From Mesorhizobium sp. ES1-4 (GTDB lineage Bacteria > Pseudomonadota > Alphaproteobacteria > Rhizobiales > Rhizobiaceae), in the NCBI RefSeq assembly GCF_020164745.1, contig NZ_JAIUGV010000008.1, positions 292,311 to 356,310 on the forward strand: DNA of 64,000 bases. Reading direction: 5' to 3'. A program made the translations under genes and the position numbers. Positions 15,292 through 23,706 of the stretch are shown one piece after another. The number at the start of each line of letters is the position of its first letter. The stretch's first letter is position 1. The notes under the pieces are model-generated. The model ran no database searches, was not told the DNA's origin, and saw only the letters and a program-made list of their open reading frames with translations.

Positions 15292-16392
15292 ATGCCTTAC
15301 GACCAGAAGAAGATCGTCGAAGCCATCCGTGCCTTCGAGCGCGGCGAGATCGTCGTCGTCATGGACGATGACGGGCGCGAGAACGAGGGCGACCTGATCG
15401 TTGCCGCCGTCCACTGCACGCCCGAGAAGATGGCCTTCATCGTGCGCAACACCTCGGGCATCGTCTGCACGCCAATGCCCCGCGAGGAAGCCAAGCGGCT
15501 CAATCTGCAGCCGATGGTCGCCGACAATGATTCGGCCCACACCACCGCCTTTACCGTCAGTGTCGATTTCAAGCATGGCACGACGACAGGCATTTCGGCC
15601 GACGACCGCACGCTGACCGTGCGCAATCTTGCCAACGGCAATGTCGGCGCCTCCGATTTTGTCCGCCCCGGCCACATCTTCCCGCTCATCGCGCGCGAAG
15701 GCGGCGTCTTGATGCGCTCGGGGCACACCGAGGCCGCCGTTGACCTCTGCAAACTCGCCGGGCTGCCGCCGATCGGCGTCATCTCGGAACTGGTCAATGA
15801 CGACGGCACCGTGAAGCGCGGGCCGCAAGTCGCGGCGTTCGCCGAGGAGCATGGTCTGAAGCAGGTATCCGTTGCCGACCTCATCGCCTATCGGCAGCGC
15901 AAGGAAACGCTGGTCGAGCGTGTCGCCTGCTCCGACATCGAGACGCTGGGCGGCAAGGCGCAGGTCTTCACCTACACGCTGCCCTGGGACACGATGCATC
16001 ACGTCGCCGTCGTCTTCGGCGACATCCGCGACGGAGAGGAGGTGCCGGTTCGGCTGCATTCGGAAGACGTCGTGACCGATGTGTTCGGCACCAGCCACCG
16101 GCTCGACGGCATCATGAAGGCGATGGGCGAGCGCAAGCGCGGCGTCATCGTCTATCTGCGAGAGGGCTCGGTCGGCGTCGCCCACCAGGAGCGCAACCGG
16201 CCTGTGTCAGGCGACCGCGAGGATCACGAAGAGGCGCGCCGGCGCGAAAGCGAATGGCGCGAGATCGGCCTCGGCGCCCAGATCCTGAAGGATCTCGGCA
16301 TTTCCTCGATCAACCTGATCGCCTCGCGCGAGCGGCATTATGTCGGGCTCGAAGGGTTTGGTATTCACATCGCCAAGACCGAGATTATTTGA
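15292..16392 (+). CDS. ribB: 3,4-dihydroxy-2-butanone-4-phosphate synthase with degenerate GTP cyclohydrolase II-like domain
   Basis: Riboflavin precursor enzyme, 366 residues. Residues about 1-205 form the DHBP synthase domain with the acidic site DDDGRENEGDLI and RPGHIFPLIAREGGVLMRSG. Residues about 210-366 resemble GTP cyclohydrolase II (RibA), but the usual zinc cysteine cluster is missing: the equivalent region reads VRLHSEDVVTDVFGTSHRLD. The second domain is therefore unlikely to open GTP and probably has a structural role, with true RibA encoded elsewhere. I see no FMN riboswitch in the 90 bp before it. Confidence 0.92.
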   Translation: MPYDQKKIVEAIRAFERGEIVVVMDDDGRENEGDLIVAAVHCTPEKMAFIVRNTSGIVCTPMPREEAKRLNLQPMVADNDSAHTTAFTVSVDFKHGTTTGISADDRTLTVRNLANGNVGASDFVRPGHIFPLIAREGGVLMRSGHTEAAVDLCKLAGLPPIGVISELVNDDGTVKRGPQVAAFAEEHGLKQVSVADLIAYRQRKETLVERVACSDIETLGGKAQVFTYTLPWDTMHHVAVVFGDIRDGEEVPVRLHSEDVVTDVFGTSHRLDGIMKAMGERKRGVIVYLREGSVGVAHQERNRPVSGDREDHEEARRRESEWREIGLGAQILKDLGISSINLIASRERHYVGLEGFGIHIAKTEII

Positions 16393-16616
16393 GCTCGACA
16401 AACCCTGGCTGTCACCGGCCGGGATTGCCACCTTGCATTCCTTCCCGCTCGCATCCACGGGTCGCGAGGGCTCGCTGGGCGAGCAACACGGTGACCAATG
16501 CGATGACACCTGAAGCCAGAATCCGTTCGGGCGCCCTGGCGTTCCCGCCATCCTGCAATTGACAATAGCCGGTTTGAGCGCATCCTCCGCAACCATCTCT
16601 GAGGGGAGAGTCGGGC

Positions 16617-17600
16617 ATGTGGGATTTCGATATCGGCAGGTCGGTGTCCATCATGATGCGGACCTGGCCCTTCATTGTCTTTCGCATGATCGTCTATTTC
16701 GGCATCACGCTGGCCTATATCATGGCCACCGGCACCGGCGCCTCCGTCGGCTATGGCGTCGGCCATATCTCGACCGATCCGGAAGGGCCGCTGTCGTTTG
16801 CCTTGTGGGGCGGCGTGGTCGGTTTCGGGCTCGTCTCGATCGCCGTCTACTGGGTCCGCGAATACATCCTCTACGTCGTCAAGGCAGGTCACATCGCCGT
16901 CATGGTGCATCTGATCGACGGTCATGACGTTCCAGCCGGCCAGAACCAGATCGCCTACGCAAAAGAGGTTGTGACCGAGCGTTTTGCCGAGGCGAATGTC
17001 CTTTTCGTCGTCGATCAGCTGGTCAAGGGCGCCATCCGCGCCATCACCGGCCTGCTCGGTGGCATCGCGGCCTTCCTGCCTATTCCCGGCCTCAGCGGCC
17101 TGGTCTCTTTCATCAACACGGTGATCCGCCTGTCGCTGACCTATGTCGACGAGATCATCCTCGGCTACAACATCCGCATAGGCTCGTCCTCGCCGTTCGA
17201 GACCGCACGGCAAGGCGTCGTGCTCTACGCCCAGAACGGCAAGACCATGGTCAAGAACGCCGTCTGGCTGGCGGTCATCATGTGGGGGGTCTCTTTCGTC
17301 ATCTTCCTGCTGATGCTGGCCCCGGCAGCCGCTGTTCTTTACGCCATGCCCGGGCAACTCGCCGGCTGGGCCTTCGTTCTGGCCATCGTCTTCGCCTGGG
17401 CCTTCAAGGCGGCGTTCATCGAACCTTTCGCCATCGCCTGCCTGATGCAGGTCTATTTCAAGACCATCGAGGGCCAGGTGCCCGACCCCGCCTGGGACAC
17501 CCGGCTGACCGAAGCTTCGTCGAAGTTCCGGGAACTCAAGGACAAGGCGTTGGCGTCTTTCGGTGGCTCACGCTGGGGCACCGCCGGCGCGACGCGCTGA
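16617..17600 (+). CDS. Multi-pass membrane protein of unknown function
   Basis: A 327-residue protein with about five or six hydrophobic helices, for example IVFRMIVYFGITLAYIMATG, ALWGGVVGFGLVSIAVYWV, VWLAVIMWGVSFVIFLLMLA and WAFVLAIVFAWAFKAAFIEP. A central soluble or amphipathic part (about 95-150) lies between helix pairs, and the C-terminal tail is charged. I recognise no family. A TTGACA sequence 53 bp upstream (16559-16564) could be a -35, but no good -10 follows. A GGGGAG ribosome site precedes the ATG. The final 148 bp overlap, in antisense, the 3' end of the bluB frame. Confidence 0.8.
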   Translation: MWDFDIGRSVSIMMRTWPFIVFRMIVYFGITLAYIMATGTGASVGYGVGHISTDPEGPLSFALWGGVVGFGLVSIAVYWVREYILYVVKAGHIAVMVHLIDGHDVPAGQNQIAYAKEVVTERFAEANVLFVVDQLVKGAIRAITGLLGGIAAFLPIPGLSGLVSFINTVIRLSLTYVDEIILGYNIRIGSSSPFETARQGVVLYAQNGKTMVKNAVWLAVIMWGVSFVIFLLMLAPAAAVLYAMPGQLAGWAFVLAIVFAWAFKAAFIEPFAIACLMQVYFKTIEGQVPDPAWDTRLTEASSKFRELKDKALASFGGSRWGTAGATR

Positions 17601-18346
17601 TCGGCGGGGCTCGCCAGCGAACCGGCGACGGTGTTGAGGCGGGCTATCGTCGATTTGAGCGGTGTCTCCCCCTGGCCGCAAAACGTCTCGCTCATGATCA
17701 GGTCGGGCAGCGGCAGCCGCCGGCCCCAGCCATGCGTCTCGAGGTCGGGTTTCGGCGCGAACTCCGACACACGGCCGACGCAAAGATAGGCGATCGGCGT
17801 TACGTGGTCTGGAATGGCCAGCAGCCCTTTCAGCGCTCGTGGCTCGATGATGCTGACCCAGCCGACGCCGATGCCTTCGGCCCGTGCCGCCAGCCAGAAA
17901 TTCTGCACCGCGCAGACAGTGCTGTAGAGATCCATCTCGGGATTGTGCCAGCGTCCCAGCGGCGAGCCTTTCGAGCGCTCCCGGTCGCAGGTAATGCAGA
18001 TGTTGAGCGCACTTTCGCAGATGCCTTCGAGCTTGAGCTTGCGGTAGAGCGCCTGCCTTTCCGCGTCGATTTCAGGCAGTTCCTGTTCGCGCGCCGCGAG
18101 GAAGAGATCGCGCACCTCCGCCCGTCGCGCGGCATCGCGGATGACGATGAAATTCCATGGCTGCATGAAACCGACCGAAGGCGCGTGATGGGCGGCAAGC
18201 AGCAGCCGCGCCAGCACCGCATCGTCGATCGCCTCCGGTGTAAAATGGCTGCGCACGTCGCGCCGCGTGAACATGGCGCGGTAGACCGCGTCACGTGCGC
18301 CCTGGTCAAATCCATCGCCCACAGGAGCGGTCATGGCTTCCGGCAT
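17453..18346 (-). CDS. bluB: 5,6-dimethylbenzimidazole synthase, with antisense-overlapping C-terminal extension
   Basis: BluB makes the lower ligand of vitamin B12 by breaking up reduced FMN with oxygen. The nitroreductase-like fold is clear: VYRAMFTRRDVRSHF (flavin site), HHAPSVGFMQPWNFIVI, RWHNPEMDLYSTVCAVQNFW, GVGWVSIIEPRALKGLLAIP. The recognisable core ends near residue 230 (SETFCGQGETPL). The frame then runs on to 297 residues, the last 49 or so antisense to the neighbouring membrane-protein gene, longer than BluB usually is. ATG 18346 has AAGGGGA upstream. A cobalamin riboswitch precedes the gene, which fits B12-repressed expression. Confidence 0.93.
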   Translation of the reverse strand: MPEAMTAPVGDGFDQGARDAVYRAMFTRRDVRSHFTPEAIDDAVLARLLLAAHHAPSVGFMQPWNFIVIRDAARRAEVRDLFLAAREQELPEIDAERQALYRKLKLEGICESALNICITCDRERSKGSPLGRWHNPEMDLYSTVCAVQNFWLAARAEGIGVGWVSIIEPRALKGLLAIPDHVTPIAYLCVGRVSEFAPKPDLETHGWGRRLPLPDLIMSETFCGQGETPLKSTIARLNTVAGSLASPADQRVAPAVPQREPPKDANALSLSSRNFDEASVSRVSQAGSGTWPSMVLK

Positions 18347-18399
18347 CGCGTGTCCCCTTGCGATTGCGATCGATATCATCCGCCTGACCATGCGGATTA

Positions 18400-18578
18400 C
18401 AATGCCTGCCAGGCCGGTCTTCTGGCTTGGGATCAACCCGCCTCCGGTGCCTTCCCGTCGTCGACAGTGGCATTTACCGGCGCGGTCCCCCTCACAGCGT
18501 TGGGCACGCCACGGAATCAAACCGTGTTCCCGATTCTCCCGCCAGAACATTTGCAGCCAAGTGGAATCACTTGGCGTC
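18400..18578 (-). ncRNA. Cobalamin (B12) riboswitch upstream of bluB
   Basis: Read on the minus strand, this leader carries the ordered landmarks of the adenosylcobalamin riboswitch: GGGAACACGGTTTGATTCCG, then GCCCAACGCTGTGAGGGGG, then the GCCACTG block, then GGGAAGGCACCGGAGG, and finally the B12 box AAGCCAGAAGACCGGCCTGG (about 18408-18427). It ends about 55 bp before the bluB start. B12 binding should lower bluB expression, which fits the gene's role in making the B12 lower ligand. The edges are approximate. Confidence 0.95.
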
Positions 18579-18750
18579 GCAGGACGCGACAACAAACAGA
18601 CCGGCGGGCACCTGACAGTGCGGCGACCTTACGCCGAAGCACCGGCGCCGCCAATCCCCGCAGCGACGCGAATGGACGCAGGCGTCATTTTCCCCAGCGA
18701 TCAAGCGGCGGCGCATGGTCATCGCGGCGCCGGGGCACTAGATAAGGGAC

Positions 18751-19677
18751 ATGGTCACCCGTCTCTACACGCACCCGATCTTTCTCGAACACATCACCCC
18801 TCCCGGTCACCCCGAGCGGCCTGATCGCCTGCGCGCCATCGAACGGGTGCTCGACGACGAAGCCTTTGCCGCGCTTGACCGAGCCAATGCGCCGCAAGGT
18901 GACGAGGCGACCATCCTCTACGCGCATCCCGCTGATTTCGTCGCGCGTGTCCGGGGCGCCATTCCCGACGAAGGCATCGCCCGCATCGATGCCGATACCA
19001 CCGCCAGCCCGAAGAGCTGGCAGGCGGTGATGACGGCGATCGGTGCTGCCAATGCCGCGGTCGACGACGTCTTCGCGGGCCGCGCCGACAATGTCTTCGT
19101 CGCCGCCCGCCCGCCCGGCCACCACGCCGAAAAGACCACGGCAATGGGTTTCTGCTTCTTCAACACGGCGGCGATCGCCGCCCGCCATGCGCAGAAGAAG
19201 CATGGCGCGGAGCGCGTCGCCGTCGTCGACTGGGACGTGCATCACGGCAACGGCACTCAGGATATTTTCTGGGACGATCCGTCGGTGCTCTATTGCTCGA
19301 CGCACCAGATGCCGCTCTACCCCGGCACCGGCGCGAAGAACGAGACCGGGGCCGGCAACATCGTCAACGCGCCGCTGGCGCCGCAGACCGGCAGCGAGGT
19401 GTTTCGCGACGCCTTCCTGTCGCGCGTGCTGCCGTCGATCGATAATTTCGCGCCCGACCTGATCATCATTTCGGCCGGCTTCGACGCACACCACCGCGAT
19501 CCGCTGGCCGAGATCAATCTGACCGAGGACGATTTCGACTGGGCGACCGGCCAGTTGATGCAGCGCGCCGCACGCCATGGCGGTAACCGGCTCGTCAGCC
19601 TGCTCGAGGGCGGCTACGATCTGCAGGGATTGGCATTTTCAGTCGCCGCCCATGTCGGGCGACTGATGAAAGGATGA
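18751..19677 (+). CDS. Histone-deacetylase-fold amidohydrolase
   Basis: A 308-residue zinc deacetylase of the class II HDAC / acetylpolyamine amidohydrolase / AcuC superfamily. Seen: HPERPDRLRAIERVL, RPPGHHAEKTTAMGFCFFN (the catalytic His pair), VDWDVHHGNGTQDIFWDDP (zinc Asp and His), DLIIISAGFDAHHRDPL (second zinc Asp) and LEGGYD at the end. The substrate may be an acetylated polyamine or lysine. xseB starts 3 bp after its stop, so the two are one operon. The 172 bp before it down to the riboswitch must hold both divergent promoters; I see no clear boxes there. Confidence 0.93.
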   Translation: MVTRLYTHPIFLEHITPPGHPERPDRLRAIERVLDDEAFAALDRANAPQGDEATILYAHPADFVARVRGAIPDEGIARIDADTTASPKSWQAVMTAIGAANAAVDDVFAGRADNVFVAARPPGHHAEKTTAMGFCFFNTAAIAARHAQKKHGAERVAVVDWDVHHGNGTQDIFWDDPSVLYCSTHQMPLYPGTGAKNETGAGNIVNAPLAPQTGSEVFRDAFLSRVLPSIDNFAPDLIIISAGFDAHHRDPLAEINLTEDDFDWATGQLMQRAARHGGNRLVSLLEGGYDLQGLAFSVAAHVGRLMKG

Positions 19678-19680
19678 ACG

Positions 19681-19932
19681 ATGACTGGTGAGATCAACGA
19701 AGACGTCAAGGCGATGAGCTTCGAACAGGCACTCGACGCACTGGAAAAGATCGTCGATGATCTGGAGCGTGGCGACGTCCCGCTCGACCAGTCTATCCGG
19801 ATCTACGAGCGCGGCGAGGCGCTGAAAGCGCATTGCGACCGGTTGCTGAAGGCCGCCGAGGACAAGGTCGAGAAGATCCGCCTGTCGCGCGACGGCAAGC
19901 CGGTTGGAACCGAGCCGCTCGACGCGGACTGA
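19681..19932 (+). CDS. xseB: Exodeoxyribonuclease VII small subunit
   Basis: An 83-residue helical protein that binds several-fold to XseA to form the single-strand exonuclease VII. The core LDALEKIVDDLERGDVPLDQ, followed by SIRIYERGEALKAHCDRLL, is the family signature. It is next to dxs and tlyA only loosely here (DUF2277 and pirin come between), whereas in many bacteria xseB abuts the isoprenoid genes. It is coupled to the deacetylase gene by a 3-bp gap. Confidence 0.95.
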   Translation: MTGEINEDVKAMSFEQALDALEKIVDDLERGDVPLDQSIRIYERGEALKAHCDRLLKAAEDKVEKIRLSRDGKPVGTEPLDAD

Positions 19933-20023
19933 GGCCTGGAGCGGCCTACCGATTTTTGGACACGATCGTGATTGAGGATACAGTTCGTCCCGATTGAAAC
20001 GGACAAGAGGAGATACGGAAGCG

Positions 20024-20290
20024 ATGTGCAGAAACATCAAGACCCTGTTCAATTTTGATCCGCCGGCAACCAATGACGAAGTCCGCGACGCGGCACTCCA
20101 GTTTGTCCGCAAGCTGAGTGGTACGACGCGGCCTTCTGCCAAGAACCAGCATGCCTTCGATCATGCGGTCGAAGCTGTCGCCGCGGCGGCACGTGAGCTG
20201 CTCGATTCGCTCGAAACCAGCCAGCATCCGCGCAATCGCGAAGAGGTGGCGGCTAGACTGCGTGCAAAAGCAGCGATCCGCTTTGCCTGA
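20024..20290 (+). CDS. DUF2277 family protein
   Basis: An 88-residue protein beginning MCRNIKTLFNFDPPATNDEV, the hallmark of DUF2277, followed by a helical segment (LQFVRKLSGTTRPS, AFDHAVEAVAAAARELLDSL). No function is established. ATG 20024 is chosen because the family starts at MCRNIK; the frame is open 10 codons further. It lies between xseB and the pirin gene on the same strand, with gaps of 91 and 40 bp. Confidence 0.9.
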   Translation: MCRNIKTLFNFDPPATNDEVRDAALQFVRKLSGTTRPSAKNQHAFDHAVEAVAAAARELLDSLETSQHPRNREEVAARLRAKAAIRFA

Positions 20291-20330
20291 TGGGGCTGAG
20301 GCGGCCACCAAGCGCTGACAAGGAGGGTTC

Positions 20331-21251
20331 ATGAGTTTCTTCCCGGGGAAAGACCCTGAGGCCGGCGACGCTTTCGCCAGCGAGCAGATCGAATTGATGG
20401 TCATCCCCAACGCCAAGGATATTGGCGGCTTCGAGGTGCGCCGCGCTTTACCGACCGCCAAGAGAAGGCTGGTCGGCCCGTTCATCTTTTTCGACCGTAT
20501 GGGGCCGGCCATCATGCGCGCCGGCCAGACGCTCGATGTGCGTCCGCACCCGCATATCGGCCTGTCGACGGTGACCTATCTGTTCGACGGCAAGATCAGG
20601 CACCGCGATTCGCTCGGCACCGAAATGGTGATCGAGCCCGGCGACGTGAACCTGATGACGGCGGGCCGCGGCATCGTCCACTCCGAGCGCACGCCGCAGG
20701 AATTGCGCGGCGCGCCGATGTCCATCTCCGGCCTGCAGACCTGGCTGGCGCTGCCGGACGGCAAGGAAGAGGTGGCGCCGGTGTTCGAGAACACAGCGGC
20801 CCTTCGCCTTCCCGAAATCGATGCCGAAGGCGTCAGCGGGCGCGTCGTCATCGGCGATTTCCAAGGGTTGCGATCTCCGGTGCGGGCCGATTCCGAAACG
20901 CTTTACGCCGATTTGCGGCTGGCGCCTGGTGCCAGTGTCAAGATCCCGGCCGATGCGGAAGAGCGCGCCATCTACACGTTGGAGGGCGAGGTTTCGATCT
21001 CGGGCGACGTCTTTCCGGCGGAGCGGCTGCTGGTGTTCCGGCCCGGCGACGAGATCGTCATATCATCGCCGGCCGGTGCGCATTTCATGCTGTTCGGCGG
21101 CGCTTCGCTCGGTTCGCAGCGCTACATATGGTGGAATTTCGTCTCCTCGTCCAAGGAGCGCATCGAGCAGGCAAAGCAGGAATGGAAGACCGGCCGCTTC
21201 GATATCGTTCCTGGCGATGAGAAAGAATTCATTCCGCTGCCGGAAGGCTGA
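20331..21251 (+). CDS. Pirin family protein
   Basis: A 306-residue bicupin. The N-terminal cupin has the iron ligands in RPHPHIGLSTVTYLFDG and GRGIVHSERTPQE (His, His, His and Glu). The second cupin (about 165-290) lacks a clear metal set. Bacterial pirins include quercetin dioxygenases and regulators of metabolic enzymes; neither is shown here. An AAGGAGG ribosome site is present. dxs follows on the same strand. Confidence 0.93.
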   Translation: MSFFPGKDPEAGDAFASEQIELMVIPNAKDIGGFEVRRALPTAKRRLVGPFIFFDRMGPAIMRAGQTLDVRPHPHIGLSTVTYLFDGKIRHRDSLGTEMVIEPGDVNLMTAGRGIVHSERTPQELRGAPMSISGLQTWLALPDGKEEVAPVFENTAALRLPEIDAEGVSGRVVIGDFQGLRSPVRADSETLYADLRLAPGASVKIPADAEERAIYTLEGEVSISGDVFPAERLLVFRPGDEIVISSPAGAHFMLFGGASLGSQRYIWWNFVSSSKERIEQAKQEWKTGRFDIVPGDEKEFIPLPEG

Positions 21252-21326
21252 GCGGATCGCAGACAGGCGGACCGCCAGCGTCACCGACACGCATTTACTT
21301 TCGCCGGCCGGCGGCCTATCCCGCCG

Positions 21327-23264
21327 ATGAACAGAAAGTCTGGGCTCAACGTGAACGCAACGCCGCATACGCCGCTTCTCGACAAGGTCCGCGTCCCGGC
21401 CGACCTGCGCACGCTGGCCGAGAGCGAATTGCCGCAACTGGCAACCGAGCTTCGCGCCGAACTGGTCGACGCCGTGTCCCGCACCGGCGGCCATCTCGGT
21501 GCCGGCCTTGGCGTGGTCGAACTGACGGTGGCGCTGCATTATGTCTTCAACACCCCCGATGACCGGCTGATCTGGGATGTCGGCCACCAGGCCTATCCGC
21601 ACAAGATACTGACCGGACGCCGCGACCGCATCCGCACTTTGCGCCAGGAAGGCGGCTTGTCGGGCTTCACCCGCCGGGCCGAGAGCGAATACGACCCGTT
21701 CGGCGCCGCTCACTCCTCGACATCGATATCGGCGGGTCTCGGCATGGCCGCCGCCCGCGACCTCTCGGGCGGCCGCAACAATGTCATTTCCGTCATCGGC
21801 GACGGCGCCATGTCGGCCGGCATGGCCTATGAAGCGATGAACAATGCCGGCGCGCTCGATGCCCGTCTCATCGTCATCCTCAACGACAACGACATGTCGA
21901 TCGCCCCGCCGACCGGCGCCATGAGCGCCTATCTGGCGCGCCTGGCTTCCGGCAAGGCCTATATCGGCTTGCGCGATTTCGGCAAGAAGCTGACCTCATA
22001 TCTCGGCAAACGGGCCGATCGAGCCATCACCAGGGCGGTGGAGCACGCGCGCGGCTACGTCACCGGCGGCACGTTGTTCGAGGAACTCGGCTTCTATCAC
22101 ATCGGCCCCATCGACGGTCACAATCTGGAGCACCTGATCCCGGTCCTGAAAAACGTCCGCGACAACGGCAAGGGCCCGGTGCTGATCCATGTCGTTACCC
22201 AGAAGGGCAAGGGCTATGCGCCGGCGGAAGCGGCCGCCGACAAATACCACGGCGTCAACAAATTCGACGTCATCACCGGTGCGCAGGCCAAGGCGCCGGC
22301 CAATGCACCGGCATATACCAAGGTGTTTGCCGAAAGCCTGATCAGGGAAGCCCACGAGGACGACCGCATCGTCGCCGTCACCGCCGCCATGCCGAGCGGC
22401 ACCGGCCTCGACCTGTTCGGCGAGGTGTTCCCGTCAAGGACCTTCGATGTCGGCATCGCCGAGCAGCATGCGGTGACCTTCGCCGCCGGCCTGGCGACCG
22501 AGGGCTACAAGCCGTTCGCGGCGATTTATTCGACCTTCCTGCAGCGCGCCTACGATCAGGTCGTCCACGACGTCGCGATCCAGAAACTGCCGGTGCGTTT
22601 TCCTATCGATCGTGCCGGCTTCGTCGGCGCCGACGGTGCCACCCATTGCGGCGCGTTCGACACCACCTTCCTGGCAAGCCTGCCCGGATTTGTCGTCATG
22701 GCGGCGGCCGACGAAGCGGAACTGCGCCACATGGTGCGCACCGCCGCCAGCTATGACGAAGGCCCGATCGCCTTCCGCTATCCGCGCGGCAACGGCGTCG
22801 GCGTCGACATGCCCGAGCGGGGCTCGGTTCTCGAGATCGGCAAGGGCCGCATCGTCCGGGAAGGCGGGAAGGTGGCGCTGCTGTCCTTCGGTACAAGGCT
22901 GCAAGATTGCCTTGCCGCCGCCGAGGAACTCGGCGCTGCCGGGCTATCCACCACGGTTGCCGATGCCCGCTTCGCCAAGCCGCTCGACCGGGATCTGATC
23001 CGGCGGCTAGCCCGTTCGCACGAGGTCCTGGTGACAGTGGAGGAGGGCGCGATCGGCGGCTTTGCCAGCCACGTGCTGCAGTTCCTCGCCCACGAAGGGT
23101 TGCTGGAGAGCGGCCTGAAGGTACGCCCGCTGGTTCTGCCCGACGTGTTCGCCGACCACGCCAAACCGGAGAAGATGTATGCCGACGCCGGCCTCGACGC
23201 CGCCGGCATCGTTGGCACCGTTTTCACGGCCCTCGGTCAGGCCGCCCGCGCCCAGCGCGCCTGA
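21327..23264 (+). CDS. dxs: 1-deoxy-D-xylulose-5-phosphate synthase
   Basis: The thiamine-diphosphate enzyme that starts the MEP isoprenoid pathway; about 640 residues. Motifs: SRTGGHLGAGLGVVELTVAL (catalytic region), GDGAMSAGMAYEAMNNAG (ThDP binding), EQHAVTFAAGLA, and FRYPRGNGVG in the transketolase-like domain, with a C-terminal transketolase fold. Start is uncertain: ATG 21327 is used, GTG 21351 also fits, and neither has a strong ribosome site. With ispH at 36.6 kb the window holds two steps of the same pathway. Confidence 0.96.
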   Translation: MNRKSGLNVNATPHTPLLDKVRVPADLRTLAESELPQLATELRAELVDAVSRTGGHLGAGLGVVELTVALHYVFNTPDDRLIWDVGHQAYPHKILTGRRDRIRTLRQEGGLSGFTRRAESEYDPFGAAHSSTSISAGLGMAAARDLSGGRNNVISVIGDGAMSAGMAYEAMNNAGALDARLIVILNDNDMSIAPPTGAMSAYLARLASGKAYIGLRDFGKKLTSYLGKRADRAITRAVEHARGYVTGGTLFEELGFYHIGPIDGHNLEHLIPVLKNVRDNGKGPVLIHVVTQKGKGYAPAEAAADKYHGVNKFDVITGAQAKAPANAPAYTKVFAESLIREAHEDDRIVAVTAAMPSGTGLDLFGEVFPSRTFDVGIAEQHAVTFAAGLATEGYKPFAAIYSTFLQRAYDQVVHDVAIQKLPVRFPIDRAGFVGADGATHCGAFDTTFLASLPGFVVMAAADEAELRHMVRTAASYDEGPIAFRYPRGNGVGVDMPERGSVLEIGKGRIVREGGKVALLSFGTRLQDCLAAAEELGAAGLSTTVADARFAKPLDRDLIRRLARSHEVLVTVEEGAIGGFASHVLQFLAHEGLLESGLKVRPLVLPDVFADHAKPEKMYADAGLDAAGIVGTVFTALGQAARAQRA

Positions 23265-23307
23265 ATCAAGACCTGAACAGCTTGAACCAATTTGCCGGCT
23301 TGGTTTC

Positions 23308-23322
23308 GTAATGCATTGTTAA
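23308..23322. promoter_or_regulatory. Possible degenerate CtrA site
   Basis: GTAA-N7-TTAAC lies about 90 bp before the small secreted-protein gene at 23413. It matches the CtrA consensus TTAA-N7-TTAA(C) except for one base in the left half. A single imperfect match in intergenic DNA is weak evidence. Confidence 0.25.
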
Positions 23323-23412
23323 CGCTGCCGTTTGGCGTTTCGCTTACCGTGTCCCTTGGCCTTTTTTCAACGGCGCCCTGCTAGATCGTGATCAGGCAGG
23401 GAGATAACAACA

Positions 23413-23706
23413 ATGAAAATGTTTCTGTATGGCGTGGCGGTTTTAGCCGTCATCGCGGCACCGGCCGCCGCCGAGACGCGCTATGACCGCAATCTCGAAA
23501 ACGCGGCGCTGGGCATCGTCGCCAGCAAGATGGGCGATATCAGGGGCGGCTTTTCCTACAAGCAGGTCCCGCAACTTGTGGTGCTGCCGGACCCTTCGCC
23601 TGTACCCGCCGTTGCGACCGAGCATCCACGGGAACAGGTATCGGGGAATCGGGACGACGGTTTGTCTCCAGCTGTCGAGCGCCAGGTGTCACGAACGATC
23701 TTCTAG
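23413..23706 (+). CDS. Small secreted protein of unknown function
   Basis: A 97-residue protein with a clear signal peptide (MKMFLYGVAVLAVIAAPAAA, cleavage before ET). The mature part is short, charged and proline-containing (LVVLPDPSPVPAVATEHP) and ends in RTIF. I recognise no domain. GCAGGGAG provides the ribosome site. The stop overlaps, by four bases, the end of the convergent GFA-family gene. Confidence 0.75.
   Translation: MKMFLYGVAVLAVIAAPAAAETRYDRNLENAALGIVASKMGDIRGGFSYKQVPQLVVLPDPSPVPAVATEHPREQVSGNRDDGLSPAVERQVSRTIF

Noticed and set aside
17282..18745. 487-codon plus-strand frame across the bluB region
   Set aside because: Antisense to bluB and its riboswitch, both strongly supported.
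18596..18750. Additional gene between the riboswitch and the deacetylase
   Set aside because: The short open frames there have no start signals and no recognisable sequence.
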